Of a stretch of 64,000 bases of DNA, positions 54,919 to 63,156 are shown piece after piece. Within the stretch, counting starts at the first letter, position 1, and the number at the start of each line of letters is the position of its first letter. Origin of the DNA: Pontibacillus yanchengensis (GTDB lineage: Bacteria > Bacillota > Bacilli > Bacillales > BH030062). Position numbers and translations under genes: made by a program. The notes under the pieces were generated by a model. It did not search any database, was not told where the DNA came from, and saw only the letters and a program-made list of their open reading frames with translations. The stretch covers positions 372,001-436,000 of the forward strand of contig NZ_WMEU01000001.1 in assembly GCF_009856295.1 (NCBI RefSeq), read 5' to 3'.

Positions 54919-56544
54919 TTATAAATAAATAACATGATGAGGTTGCTGAAAATCATAAGATAATTCTGTTAGTCGACGTGGTAACTCAGGTCCATATTGA
55001 TTCACCCAAGGAAGTATATTCCATATTCGTTCTTGCAGACCACCTTCAGGGTGTAATGTTAAATCAATTTCATCAAATACTTGCAATTCGCGAGCATGCT
55101 TTTCTTCTAAGGCATGTTCCATTCGTTCTTGCAAAAATTCAACATCTCTAAACAAGTAGAATAAGTTCTTCTCTGCAACCTGTCCAAGATCATCTCGAAT
55201 TTCATGAGCTTTTTCCTTAAGAGGTCGATGAGCACGTTCTATCGCACGCTTCACTTCATCTGACAATTGTTCAATAGGAGGATAACTTTGCATGGAAATC
55301 CATTGATTTTTTTCTTCTGAAACACCGTTATTAATTGCGGAAGAGACATCAATTAAATGACGACTTAACCATTTCTCACTGGTACGATCTAATAGAGATA
55401 GTGAGAGTCTAGGTACTACAGGTGGCATTTGAATATCCAATGCTTCAAAGGCAGGCTTCAAAGTTGACCAATAACCAATTTCTCCGGGTCCACCAATAAA
55501 TGCTAATGTAGGTAGGACTAAATCTTGCATAATGGGCCGGGTCACCACATTATTACTTAACTTTTCAGGATAATGATCAGCCACTTCCATTAATTCGTCT
55601 GTTGTTAACCTACATTCCCCTTGCTTGCCTTCCCACGTACCATCTTCTCCACGTACAAGTAATACTCGATTTTGATTGTAGGTATAAAACAAATGACCAT
55701 CTTGTATATCTGCATCCAAATTAACAGCATAGCCTTGCTGTGCTGTGTAGTGAAGAGCTTGTGTTACTCCTTCACTAATTGCTGGTTGCTGCCGAATCAT
55801 TTGCTTAAAATAGTTAGATTCTAAACGGCGTAAGGAAGGGTGGTGGGAATCTAATAACACAAGTCCTTCTTGATCGAATAAAGCAAAGATAATTTGCGCA
55901 AAGAAATCTATAAATGTCTCGGAAGATTCCAATTTTTGATTAAGCATAGCATACAAATCATTCGTGTAACTAGATTCACCCAATTGACTGAACAATCGAT
56001 CAAGCCACGTCTGAATAGCTTGCTGATCCATTTCCATATCTGATATGGAACTTTTGTTCAGTTGTTTTTGTAGAATGCGGAACTTCTTCATTCTTGGTGA
56101 ATAAGGCATATAAATATGATTGATTTCATCATAATCATGATCTTCTCCAGCGATCCAAAACAATGGGATTACCGGTACACCAAGAGATTCTTCTTGGTCC
56201 CTAGCCATTACGATAATGGACACTATTTTGTGAATTGTATAAAGAGGACCTGTAAGCAAGCCAGCTTGTTGACCTCCTACGACAACGACGCTATTACTGT
56301 CCTTTAAACGCTCTATATTTTGGAGCGTCTGGTTTGATGCTCCCCATTCCTTATTTATCTGATGCAGATGGGTAGACAATTCCTCTCTTTGAAATTCACG
56401 TTGATTTAGTTCCTCAAAGCGCTTAGTATATTCATCTTGCCGAAATGGATTATAGTGAAAATTCCTTAAAGCCTCCAAGGATTGATTACGATAGTTTGTC
56501 ATGAGTGTATTAGATGATGTTACATTTATAGGTTGGATCCACAT
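54919..56544 (-). CDS. bshC: BshC, bacillithiol synthase (cysteine-adding enzyme)
   Basis: Last enzyme of bacillithiol synthesis, adding cysteine to GlcN-malate. 541-aa Rossmann/coiled-coil protein with the family motifs VVVGGQQAGLLTGPLYTIHK, PLFWIAGEDHDYDEINH and FIGGPGEIGYW. Formerly yllA. Its presence indicates the low-molecular-weight thiol is bacillithiol. It lies between the panE group and mraZ as in B. subtilis. Confidence 0.94.
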   Translation of the reverse strand: MWIQPINVTSSNTLMTNYRNQSLEALRNFHYNPFRQDEYTKRFEELNQREFQREELSTHLHQINKEWGASNQTLQNIERLKDSNSVVVVGGQQAGLLTGPLYTIHKIVSIIVMARDQEESLGVPVIPLFWIAGEDHDYDEINHIYMPYSPRMKKFRILQKQLNKSSISDMEMDQQAIQTWLDRLFSQLGESSYTNDLYAMLNQKLESSETFIDFFAQIIFALFDQEGLVLLDSHHPSLRRLESNYFKQMIRQQPAISEGVTQALHYTAQQGYAVNLDADIQDGHLFYTYNQNRVLLVRGEDGTWEGKQGECRLTTDELMEVADHYPEKLSNNVVTRPIMQDLVLPTLAFIGGPGEIGYWSTLKPAFEALDIQMPPVVPRLSLSLLDRTSEKWLSRHLIDVSSAINNGVSEEKNQWISMQSYPPIEQLSDEVKRAIERAHRPLKEKAHEIRDDLGQVAEKNLFYLFRDVEFLQERMEHALEEKHARELQVFDEIDLTLHPEGGLQERIWNILPWVNQYGPELPRRLTELSYDFQQPHHVIYL

Positions 56545-56634
56545 GGATGACCTTCTCCTTTATACTAAATAATCTGTCTATGTATCCATCTACGTATTGT
56601 ATCGAAAAGCTCTCAGGATTTCATCCATAAAGAC

Positions 56635-57018
56635 TTACAAAGATAGGAGACGATCGGTTAATCCGTATATCGTCAACCCAATATAAGCAAAACTAAACAA
56701 TAAAAAACTAAACCTCCAAAAACCTTTCCAAGCACTTTTGAAAACCACCTCCTCTTTATACTTCCATTGTAAGACGACAAACATGCTCAATAATACAATA
56801 AGCAGAATAAAGATGTACGAAAACCAGGACTGTTCAAAAATGACAAAGATGGTCGCATTCACTGCAAGGATATAAAAAAAGGTCATAATATTTACTGTTA
56901 CATGCAAAGATCGCTTTTTATTTTTTAAAATCTTTCTAGCGAAAAAATAGATAACAAAGGTCATTGGGATTGGTAACGTAATGATAGCAGCTAAAATATA
57001 TGCAACCACTTGCGTCAT
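56635..57018 (-). CDS. DUF3397 family membrane protein
   Basis: A 127-aa protein with four hydrophobic segments (about 5-27, 41-58, 64-84, 100-120) and a basic cytoplasmic loop ARKILKNKKRSLH. Matches my memory of the DUF3397 family found beside panE/bshC in Bacillales; function unknown. It overlaps panE by 4 nt. Confidence 0.75.
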   Translation of the reverse strand: MTQVVAYILAAIITLPIPMTFVIYFFARKILKNKKRSLHVTVNIMTFFYILAVNATIFVIFEQSWFSYIFILLIVLLSMFVVLQWKYKEEVVFKSAWKGFWRFSFLLFSFAYIGLTIYGLTDRLLSL

Positions 57019-57905
57019 CGTTCATTTCTCCTTTCTATTTCTTTTTCTTTCGCTAATATACAATAATATATAAAATTTGTGTAAGGCACTGGATGCGTTG
57101 CTTTTTGAAGTACATATCCTGATATAGCCTCAATTTCCGTAGTACGTTTCAATTGAATGTCTTTAGCCATTGATGAAATGTTGTTACTCGTTTTCATAGC
57201 AATGCTTTGTACTTGCTCCCACATAGCTTGAAAAGGTAGTTCAAGAACTTCACAAGCTTCTAAACAAAGAGATCGGGAAATACTTAGTAGGTATTCATTA
57301 TGTACTATTTCCCCATTTCGAACGTTAAACAATGCTGTTACTGGGTTAATAGCAGAATTAATGATAAGCTTTCCAGCTAACATCCTGTACCAGTTCTCCT
57401 CTAACTCCACTCTAAATGACTCTTTATGATTAATCTCTTTTATGATTTCTATTAGGTTCGCTTTGGAGGCAGTAACCGGTGCAAATCGAACTGTACCCTC
57501 ACCCGTTAATTCAAAACAGGTATCTGAGTGTTTTAGAACTCCATACTCGACTACACCTGCAACGACAGGCATATTTAGATGTTCAAACCAATTCACATGC
57601 CCCATCCCGTTTTGAACAAACATAACTGTGGTTTTTTGAGGTAAATTTTTTATATGAGCAATGATTTCTTCAACCCCATGTTGTTTTGTACAAATGATCA
57701 AAACATCAGGAAGTTCTAATTCCGTTATAAGCCTTGTACGCAAAAAAATGGGTTCTTTCCCACCTTTCACAAACAACCCTTCTTCATCCAATTTCATCAT
57801 TTGCTCTGCACGCCTCACATGAAGCGTTACTTCATGCCCCATCTTAGTTAATTCAAAACTAAAAAAAAGACCAATAGCACCGCCGCCAATTATTCCTATC
57901 TTCAC
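57015..57905 (-). CDS. panE: 2-dehydropantoate 2-reductase
   Basis: NADPH-dependent ketopantoate reductase of pantothenate synthesis (also called ApbA). Rossmann motif GIIGGGAIGLFFSFEL at the N-terminus, catalytic Lys region NWYRMLAGKLIINSAINPVTAL with the conserved Asn. 296 aa. It is the B. subtilis ylbQ position. coaBC at the other end of the window uses the same pathway's product. Confidence 0.92.
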   Translation of the reverse strand: MKIGIIGGGAIGLFFSFELTKMGHEVTLHVRRAEQMMKLDEEGLFVKGGKEPIFLRTRLITELELPDVLIICTKQHGVEEIIAHIKNLPQKTTVMFVQNGMGHVNWFEHLNMPVVAGVVEYGVLKHSDTCFELTGEGTVRFAPVTASKANLIEIIKEINHKESFRVELEENWYRMLAGKLIINSAINPVTALFNVRNGEIVHNEYLLSISRSLCLEACEVLELPFQAMWEQVQSIAMKTSNNISSMAKDIQLKRTTEIEAISGYVLQKATHPVPYTNFIYYCILAKEKEIERRNER

Positions 57906-58164
57906 TTATTTCACCCTTTATACAAAAAATCCTGCTTTCAGACTATTTTAGCAAAAATTTTTATTATAGTGCCTTCATTACATTAATCAAATGGATTTAC
58001 AGCACATAAAATGCTTTTCCCTTTTTACATTAAAGGAAATACAGTGTTTTTAACTAACTATTTTTAAATATGCATAGTAACAATTCACACACTATTTATT
58101 TCATTCAGAAAATTTTTATATTATAATGACTATAGTAAGAGTATAGGCTAAGGGGGATTTTGTT

Positions 58165-58671
58165 ATGATGATGGAGCCTATGAAGGTTGAAAGATTAGTC
58201 ATCAATTTTAAAACGTTAGAAGAATTTAAACAATTTAAGAATTATGGTAATCAGGAACTATCTATGCTTGAAGACCTACAAAGTAATATTATTGAAAATG
58301 ATAGCGTTTCACCTTTTTTGGGGATTTATTTTGGAAACGCTTTAGTAGCTAGAATGAGCCTCTACAAAGTGGAATCGAAATACGATCAATACTTCGATCC
58401 ACCTCAAGAATACTTAGAACTCTGGAAGCTCGAAGTCCTACCTGACTATCGAGATAAAGGTTTTGGGAAAATGCTCGTAGACTTTGCTAAAAGTTATAAT
58501 CTACCAATTAAAACCAATCCACGAATCAACTCCCATGGTTTTTGGGAGAAAATGGGCTTCCAAAAAGCTAAATATAATATGGAACGAGACTTAGGTGAAA
58601 ATCCGTTAATTTGGACACCTGAAGGCGTAAAAGAACAAGAAAATGAAGCATCAAGTTCTAAAAATGTATAA
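58165..58671 (+). CDS. ylbP: GNAT-family N-acetyltransferase (YlbP)
   Basis: A 168-aa protein with the acetyl-CoA binding motif VLPDYRDKGFGKMLVDFA and the later HGFWEKMGFQKA. Substrate unknown. The ATG at 58165 follows AAGGGGGATTTTGTT; the next ATG could also be used. It is transcribed divergently from panE and converges on gerR through a shared terminator. Confidence 0.85.
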   Translation: MMMEPMKVERLVINFKTLEEFKQFKNYGNQELSMLEDLQSNIIENDSVSPFLGIYFGNALVARMSLYKVESKYDQYFDPPQEYLELWKLEVLPDYRDKGFGKMLVDFAKSYNLPIKTNPRINSHGFWEKMGFQKAKYNMERDLGENPLIWTPEGVKEQENEASSSKNV

Positions 58672-58692
58672 AATGCAAAAAAAATAACACAA

Positions 58693-58729
58693 CAAAAAGG
58701 CTGAACCTTGGGGGATCAGCCTTTTTGTT
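58693..58729. terminator. Bidirectional terminator between ylbP and gerR
   Basis: The stem AAAAAGGCTGA/TCAGCCTTTTT with a G-rich loop serves both convergent genes; it contains the last codons and stop of gerR. Confidence 0.9.
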
Positions 58730-59207
58730 GGTTTGTATAAACCCATTTCCACACATTACCAATTTCTTCCCAAGCCTGTCGATAACGTTTCATCTGTTCC
58801 TTTAATGCTTCATTCTCTTTTGTTAATTCTTCCATTTTCTCTTCTTGTGTTTTAGCGGGATTAATGGTGTAGGTTTGTTTCATGTTTTCCAAAAATGAAA
58901 TCGCATCATCTATAGAAAATTGATCCTCTTCCCTATTTTGGTTTGAAGGTTGAGATATTACCTTTTCTATTTGACCCTTGCCAGATTTCTTACGTTCTTC
59001 TTTTGCTAGTTGTATTCCTTTTTGATACTGCTTTCGTACTGTTGCATTCCAACGAAACCCACATGCCGCTGATGTTCTCGACAAACGTTTAGCAACTTCC
59101 TCAAAAGCCTCTAATTGAGTTCCACCCACTCTTATATAGCGAAGAACCGTTTCAGCTAGTAAAACATCTTCATCTTGAGTCCAAGCATCTTGCCTCGTGG
59201 CATTCAT
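58716..59207 (-). CDS. gerR: RsfA/GerR-family sporulation transcription factor (YlbO)
   Basis: A 163-aa protein with an N-terminal Myb/SANT-like DNA-binding domain ([21 protein letters not shown], then [12 protein letters not shown]) and a C-terminal coiled coil ([20 protein letters not shown]). The position between rpmF and ylbP identifies it as GerR (YlbO), a sigma-E-controlled regulator of late spore genes; RsfA is a paralogue. AGGAGG precedes the ATG. Confidence 0.85.
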   Translation of the reverse strand: MNATRQDAWTQDEDVLLAETVLRYIRVGGTQLEAFEEVAKRLSRTSAACGFRWNATVRKQYQKGIQLAKEERKKSGKGQIEKVISQPSNQNREEDQFSIDDAISFLENMKQTYTINPAKTQEEKMEELTKENEALKEQMKRYRQAWEEIGNVWKWVYTNQQKG

Positions 59208-59234
59208 TCTATCCCTCCTATCACATTTAATATG

Positions 59235-59242
59235 AATGTATG
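59235..59242 (-). promoter_or_regulatory. Candidate SigE -10 element of gerR
   Basis: CATACATT on the minus strand matches the sigma-E -10 consensus CATACAnT; it lies 28-35 nt before the gerR start. The -35 region is not a convincing match, so support comes mostly from the known sigma-E dependence of gerR. Confidence 0.4.
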
Positions 59243-59267
59243 CGTATAATAGGAGCGATAGACTAGA

Positions 59268-60038
59268 TCACTTGTTTTTTTCTGTTAAAAAGGAATTTAC
59301 AGCTTTTTTATGCTGATCATTTCCCCATAGTGTTGAACAACGTCTTACTTCTTCATCCATTTCTACAGAAAGAGAGATAGGGAATTCATAACGTATATAT
59401 TGTTGCTTGAATTCCTTGATCTGATCTGTAGATTTAGATAGAAACGGTTGCAGGATGCGCTCCATTTCTTCTTTAATGAAAGACTGGTCATAAATATCCT
59501 GAAGCCAGCCCATTTCTAGGCACTGGGCAGCTGAAAATGGCTTTGACTCCACTAGCATGCGATAAGCAACTAATGATGGTAACCTTTTGTACAATAAAGC
59601 TCCCCCACCCCAACCAGGGATAATACCTAGTCGGCCTTGAATAAAACCATAGGACGCCCACTCCGGTCCGTAACGAAAATCACATGCTGTTGCTAGTTCA
59701 CATCCTCCACCTAAGGCATGACCATTTAGTATCGCTAACGTAGGTAACGGAAATCGTGCTAAATCATAAAGGAACTCTTTCATTTTATAGAGCGTACTAA
59801 ATACATCCTCAGATGTTAAGTCTGCGTGAAAATCATAAAGATCTCCTCCTGAACAGAATGCATCTGAACCTTCTCCGGTTACAACCAGGCACTTAATATC
59901 TGCTTCCTTCGCTCGTTCAAGAGCGTCTTTCAATTCTTCTACCATTTCTAATGAAACTGCATTGCGCTGATCAGGTCTTGATAGCGTCATTTGAGCATAG
60001 CCTGCCTCATGTATATCAAAACGAATCGTATTGTACAT
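59268..60038 (-). CDS. Enoyl-CoA hydratase/isomerase (crotonase) family protein
   Basis: A 256-aa crotonase-fold protein. The oxyanion-hole segments SDAFCSGGDLYDF and NGHALGGGCELATACD are intact. The first catalytic Glu (Glu144 of crotonase) is Glu114, but the second (Glu164) is Gln134 in SYGFIQGRLGIIPG, exactly 20 residues later. A normal hydratase is thus doubtful; isomerase, lyase or another acyl-CoA reaction is possible. The start at 60038 follows AAGGGGAAAAGTC. It is inserted between rpmF and gerR relative to B. subtilis. Confidence 0.85.
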   Translation of the reverse strand: MYNTIRFDIHEAGYAQMTLSRPDQRNAVSLEMVEELKDALERAKEADIKCLVVTGEGSDAFCSGGDLYDFHADLTSEDVFSTLYKMKEFLYDLARFPLPTLAILNGHALGGGCELATACDFRYGPEWASYGFIQGRLGIIPGWGGGALLYKRLPSLVAYRMLVESKPFSAAQCLEMGWLQDIYDQSFIKEEMERILQPFLSKSTDQIKEFKQQYIRYEFPISLSVEMDEEVRRCSTLWGNDQHKKAVNSFLTEKNK

Positions 60039-60257
60039 GACTTTTCCCCTTTCCAATTCTACAAGTTATTTCTATTATATCATGGAAAACCTTTCTTCTA
60101 CTTCCTCTATGCGTGAAAAGGTTTAGTTGGAGATTGAATGACTTATAAAGTGAAAGGGGAATAATTATGTAAAAGTTTCTAAAACGGTTTCCTTTAGCCC
60201 TTATAGTGACTTATTAAGTTCTGAACAAGACAACGATTTTATAATTTCCTTAATCAT

Positions 60258-60295
60258 AAAAAAACGCCCCTTAACAAATGTTAGGGCGTTTTTTT
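60258..60295 (-). terminator. rpmF terminator
   Basis: The stem AAAAAACGCCCTAAC/TTAAGGGGCGTTTTTT (one imperfect pair) with T-rich tails lies immediately after the rpmF stop. Confidence 0.92.
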
Positions 60296-60305
60296 AAAAA
60301 ACGGT

Positions 60306-60479
60306 TTATTGTTCAACCACTTGTTTACCATTGTACTGTCCACAAGATTTGCAAACATGGTGTGGCTTAGTGTATTCACCGCAGTTTTGGCACTCTACCA
60401 TGCCTGGTAAGTGTAGTTTCTTGTGAGTACGACGTTGGTTTTTCACCTTTTTAGACGTTCTTCTTTTTGGTACTGCCAT
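60306..60479 (-). CDS. rpmF: Ribosomal protein L32 (zinc-binding type)
   Basis: A 57-aa ribosomal protein beginning [19 protein letters not shown]. Two CxxC pairs (Cys30/Cys33 and Cys43/Cys46) form the zinc ribbon, so this is the C+ form. It is preceded by ylbN with a GGAGG-type ribosome site and followed by a strong terminator. The ylbN-rpmF pair is the standard arrangement. Confidence 0.97.
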   Translation of the reverse strand: MAVPKRRTSKKVKNQRRTHKKLHLPGMVECQNCGEYTKPHHVCKSCGQYNGKQVVEQ

Positions 60480-60527
60480 GTCTTACACCTCCTTCTTGCA
60501 CGATCCAGATTCTATGTGATGGATCTC

Positions 60528-61043
60528 TTACTCATTCTCTTCGTTTAATAAGTTCTGAAGCTTTGCAAGGCGCGGATCAACTTTCTCTTCCTGCTTTTGC
60601 TCCGTAACCAGTTGCCAGCCCTGTCCTTCTTCAGGTGCGTTATCTAACACCTTTTCATCAGCAAATACTTGCAAAGGAACTTCCAATATTACATTTTCCT
60701 TTATATATGGCGTTAAGTCAAGGATTTCTCCATCAATTTCATGGATCTCCTCTTCACCTTCTTGATGATAACGAGAAAGAGAAAAGACTTCGCTTACTTC
60801 AAAGGAAAATGGGTAATCCACATCTGTTAACGTACGTGCACATGGTAATGTCATCGATCCAGCAACCGTGAAGGTAAATGTAATCTCTTCACCACGTGTT
60901 ACTGCACTTCCTTTTACATGAACAGGTGGGATGGAACGAATATCGTTGTTCATTTGCTCAAGCTCTGAAATATCAACATCATTTTCAAATTGAAGGGGCT
61001 CTGCATCTGTAGCAGCATTCAATTTTTGTAAAGGAAATTTCAT
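60528..61043 (-). CDS. ylbN: YceD/DUF177 family protein (YlbN)
   Basis: A 171-aa protein with the DUF177 pattern, including CARTLTDVDYPF and the C-terminal PRLAKLQNLLNEE. The family is almost always next to rpmF and is linked with 23S rRNA/large-subunit biogenesis in bacteria and plastids. Cotranscribed with rpmF, about 50 nt apart, from a near-consensus promoter. Confidence 0.92.
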   Translation of the reverse strand: MKFPLQKLNAATDAEPLQFENDVDISELEQMNNDIRSIPPVHVKGSAVTRGEEITFTFTVAGSMTLPCARTLTDVDYPFSFEVSEVFSLSRYHQEGEEEIHEIDGEILDLTPYIKENVILEVPLQVFADEKVLDNAPEEGQGWQLVTEQKQEEKVDPRLAKLQNLLNEENE

Positions 61044-61069
61044 TTAATCACCTCAAGGCAACAAAAGTT

Positions 61070-61098
61070 ATTTTAAAAGGAAAATAACAATTTGTCAA
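61070..61098 (-). promoter_or_regulatory. ylbN-rpmF promoter
   Basis: -35 TTGACA (61098-61093), 17-nt spacer and -10 TAAAAT (61075-61070) on the minus strand, about 27 nt from the ylbN start codon. A near-consensus strong promoter, as expected for a ribosomal protein operon. Confidence 0.88.
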
Positions 61099-61170
61099 CA
61101 TTTTTTCTTTACAGTCTTTTATCTTTGCTCTTTGCAATAGTAGTGTACTTTATATAAAAACATGCCACAT

Positions 61171-61258
61171 ACAGATGAACAATTTCAAGTTCATCTGTAA
61201 AAATACTTTTGCACTAGTTGATTTTCCTACTTGTTCTCGATATGTTTTATATAAACAT
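61171..61258. repeat. Two palindromes in the ylbN/tmcAL divergent spacer
   Basis: A perfect 10-bp inverted repeat ACAGATGAAC/GTTCATCTGT with an 8-nt loop (61171-61198) and a perfect ATGTTT-tatat-AAACAT (61242-61258) lie between the divergent genes. They could be operator sites or RNA hairpins for the tmcAL side. The rest of the 300-bp spacer shows nothing else except the ylbN promoter. Confidence 0.6.
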
Positions 61259-61344
61259 GTACTAATCATCAGTATAACTAAGTTGTAGTAAGGATAAACC
61301 TACACTAGTAATCAATGAATTAGTAATTATAAAGGAGATTATAT

Positions 61345-62571
61345 ATGAAAGCAAGTGGGCTGATTGTTGAATATAACCCTTTCCATTATGGCCACCTCTA
61401 TCATCTAGAACAAGCAAGACTGGCTTCAGAAGCCGATTGCATGATAGCTGTTATGAGCGGTGACTTTTTACAACGTGGTGAGCCGGCCATAATCGATAAG
61501 TGGCACCGTGCTGAAATTGCACTAAGAGCAGGTGTGGACCTAGTTATTGAATTACCCTACGTATATGCAGTAGAGAATAGTGACTTATTTGCTAAAGGTG
61601 CAGTACTTACCTTAGATGCCATGAATATAGATTCGATTTGCTTCGGAAGTGAAATAGGAGATATAAAGCCATTTTTACAAGCCTATGAAACACTCTCTAC
61701 TCAAACAGAGCAGTACAATCACATTTTAAAAGAATACTTACAAGAAGGGAATGCTTTTCCACAAGCTAGTCGAAAAGCCTATGAACATATTGGGCTAACT
61801 ACTGGCGCTATTGACTTGTCTCAACCTAATAATATATTAGGATTCAGCTATGTCAAAACCATTCTAGATCATAAATTAAATATTCTCCCACTAACCGTTC
61901 AGCGAAAACAAAGCGGGTATCATGATGAAACCATAAATCATAAAATCGCAAGTGCAACAAGCATACGTAAGTCAATCCTTCAGCATAATGGCTTGTCTGA
62001 AGAATCCAGAAAATCATTACCGCCAGAATCCATTGAAATCCTACAACGATATCATGATCTAACGGGCACTTGGCATGAATGGGAACTCTATTTCCCATTC
62101 ATCCAATATAAAATAAACACTATGTCGTTTGAAGACCTGAAAGCTATACACGGTGTAGAAGAGGGATTAGAGTATCGTATTAAAAAAACAATAAATTCAG
62201 CTACAACATTTGAAGAATGGATGAAATTACTGAAATCTAAGCGTTACACATGGACCCGCTTACAGCGAATGATCAGCCATTTACTAACGAACACAAAAAA
62301 GCAAGAAGTTGAAAATATCACTAAAATAAATCAACCACCATATGTTAGAATATTAGGGATGACCGAGACAGGAAAAAGCTATTTACATCATATTAAATCC
62401 AAAATAGACGTACCTCTTATTAACCAACCCCAAAGAGGGAATCATATTTATTTAGATATTGAAGAAAAGTCAATAGATAGCTATTATTCTGTATTACACC
62501 CTAATCTTAAAAGGAATTTTCGCAATCGAGAATTCAAGCCACCTATATTACCTTATCATCTAGACCTATAA
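61345..62571 (+). CDS. tmcAL: tRNA(Met) cytidine acetate ligase TmcAL (YlbM)
   Basis: Makes N4-acetylcytidine at the wobble position of elongator tRNA-Met with acetate and ATP. 408 aa; the N-terminal nucleotidyltransferase fold starts GLIVEYNPFHYGHLYHL (HxGH-like motif), followed by AVMSGDFLQRGEPAIIDKW. AAAGGAG precedes the ATG. In B. subtilis it is also beside ylbN and ylbL. Confidence 0.93.
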   Translation: MKASGLIVEYNPFHYGHLYHLEQARLASEADCMIAVMSGDFLQRGEPAIIDKWHRAEIALRAGVDLVIELPYVYAVENSDLFAKGAVLTLDAMNIDSICFGSEIGDIKPFLQAYETLSTQTEQYNHILKEYLQEGNAFPQASRKAYEHIGLTTGAIDLSQPNNILGFSYVKTILDHKLNILPLTVQRKQSGYHDETINHKIASATSIRKSILQHNGLSEESRKSLPPESIEILQRYHDLTGTWHEWELYFPFIQYKINTMSFEDLKAIHGVEEGLEYRIKKTINSATTFEEWMKLLKSKRYTWTRLQRMISHLLTNTKKQEVENITKINQPPYVRILGMTETGKSYLHHIKSKIDVPLINQPQRGNHIYLDIEEKSIDSYYSVLHPNLKRNFRNREFKPPILPYHLDL

Positions 62572-62723
62572 TAAAGAATTGCATGCCTTCTTAAGGGGGA
62601 ATGTATATGAATCCATTCGATAAATGTAAGGATGAGGGTTGAGCTAGAAAAATTGAAACTTTAGTTAAACTGAGATCGTCTACTAAGTGACAGTAGTATT
62701 TTCGAAATAGGGGGAGACATAGG

Positions 62724-63098
62724 TTGAAAAAGATACTCCGATGGTTCTTAGTCCCTTTACTAAGTTTTTTGATTGTCATTGGAGCTGTTGCATTTAAGTT
62801 TTCTGATACGTTATTTCAGGAAGGTAATCCAATTCCTATTTTAAAGGGGATCGTCCAGCTTCAAATTGGGGAAGATTTATACGTACCTATAGATCAGAAA
62901 CAAAACCGGTACATCGCTTCAAACAACCCCAAAGAAAAACAGCCCTATAACGAAGTGAAACGGTATATGGGGGATAAAGGCTGGACATTTGAAAAAAAGT
63001 TAGGAAACAACCTGATATTTACGAAGGATCAAAGCAAAACAGTTGTAAAAACAGTCATGTACACTTCTGATTATTATATCTTTGATGTAACTGCTTGA
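62724..63098 (+). CDS. Small exported or membrane-anchored protein of unknown function
   Basis: A 124-aa protein starting at TTG 62724 with GGGGGAG 7 nt upstream. Residues 5-27 form a signal peptide or anchor (RWFLVPLLSFLIVIGAVAF); the rest is a polar, charged extracellular domain of about 95 residues (ending YYIFDVTA) with no cysteine. I do not recognise it. It lies between tmcAL and sepM and ends in a shared terminator. Confidence 0.7.
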   Translation: MKKILRWFLVPLLSFLIVIGAVAFKFSDTLFQEGNPIPILKGIVQLQIGEDLYVPIDQKQNRYIASNNPKEKQPYNEVKRYMGDKGWTFEKKLGNNLIFTKDQSKTVVKTVMYTSDYYIFDVTA

Positions 63099-63121
63099 AA
63101 GCAAAACTATAATGAATGAAC

Positions 63122-63156
63122 AAAAGCGGAAGCGCTCTCCTGCGCTTCCGCTTTTG
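63122..63156. terminator. Bidirectional terminator between the exported protein and sepM
   Basis: The perfect stem AAAAGCGGAAGCGC/GCGCTTCCGCTTTT with a 6-nt loop and T-rich flanks lies between convergent genes. Confidence 0.92.
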
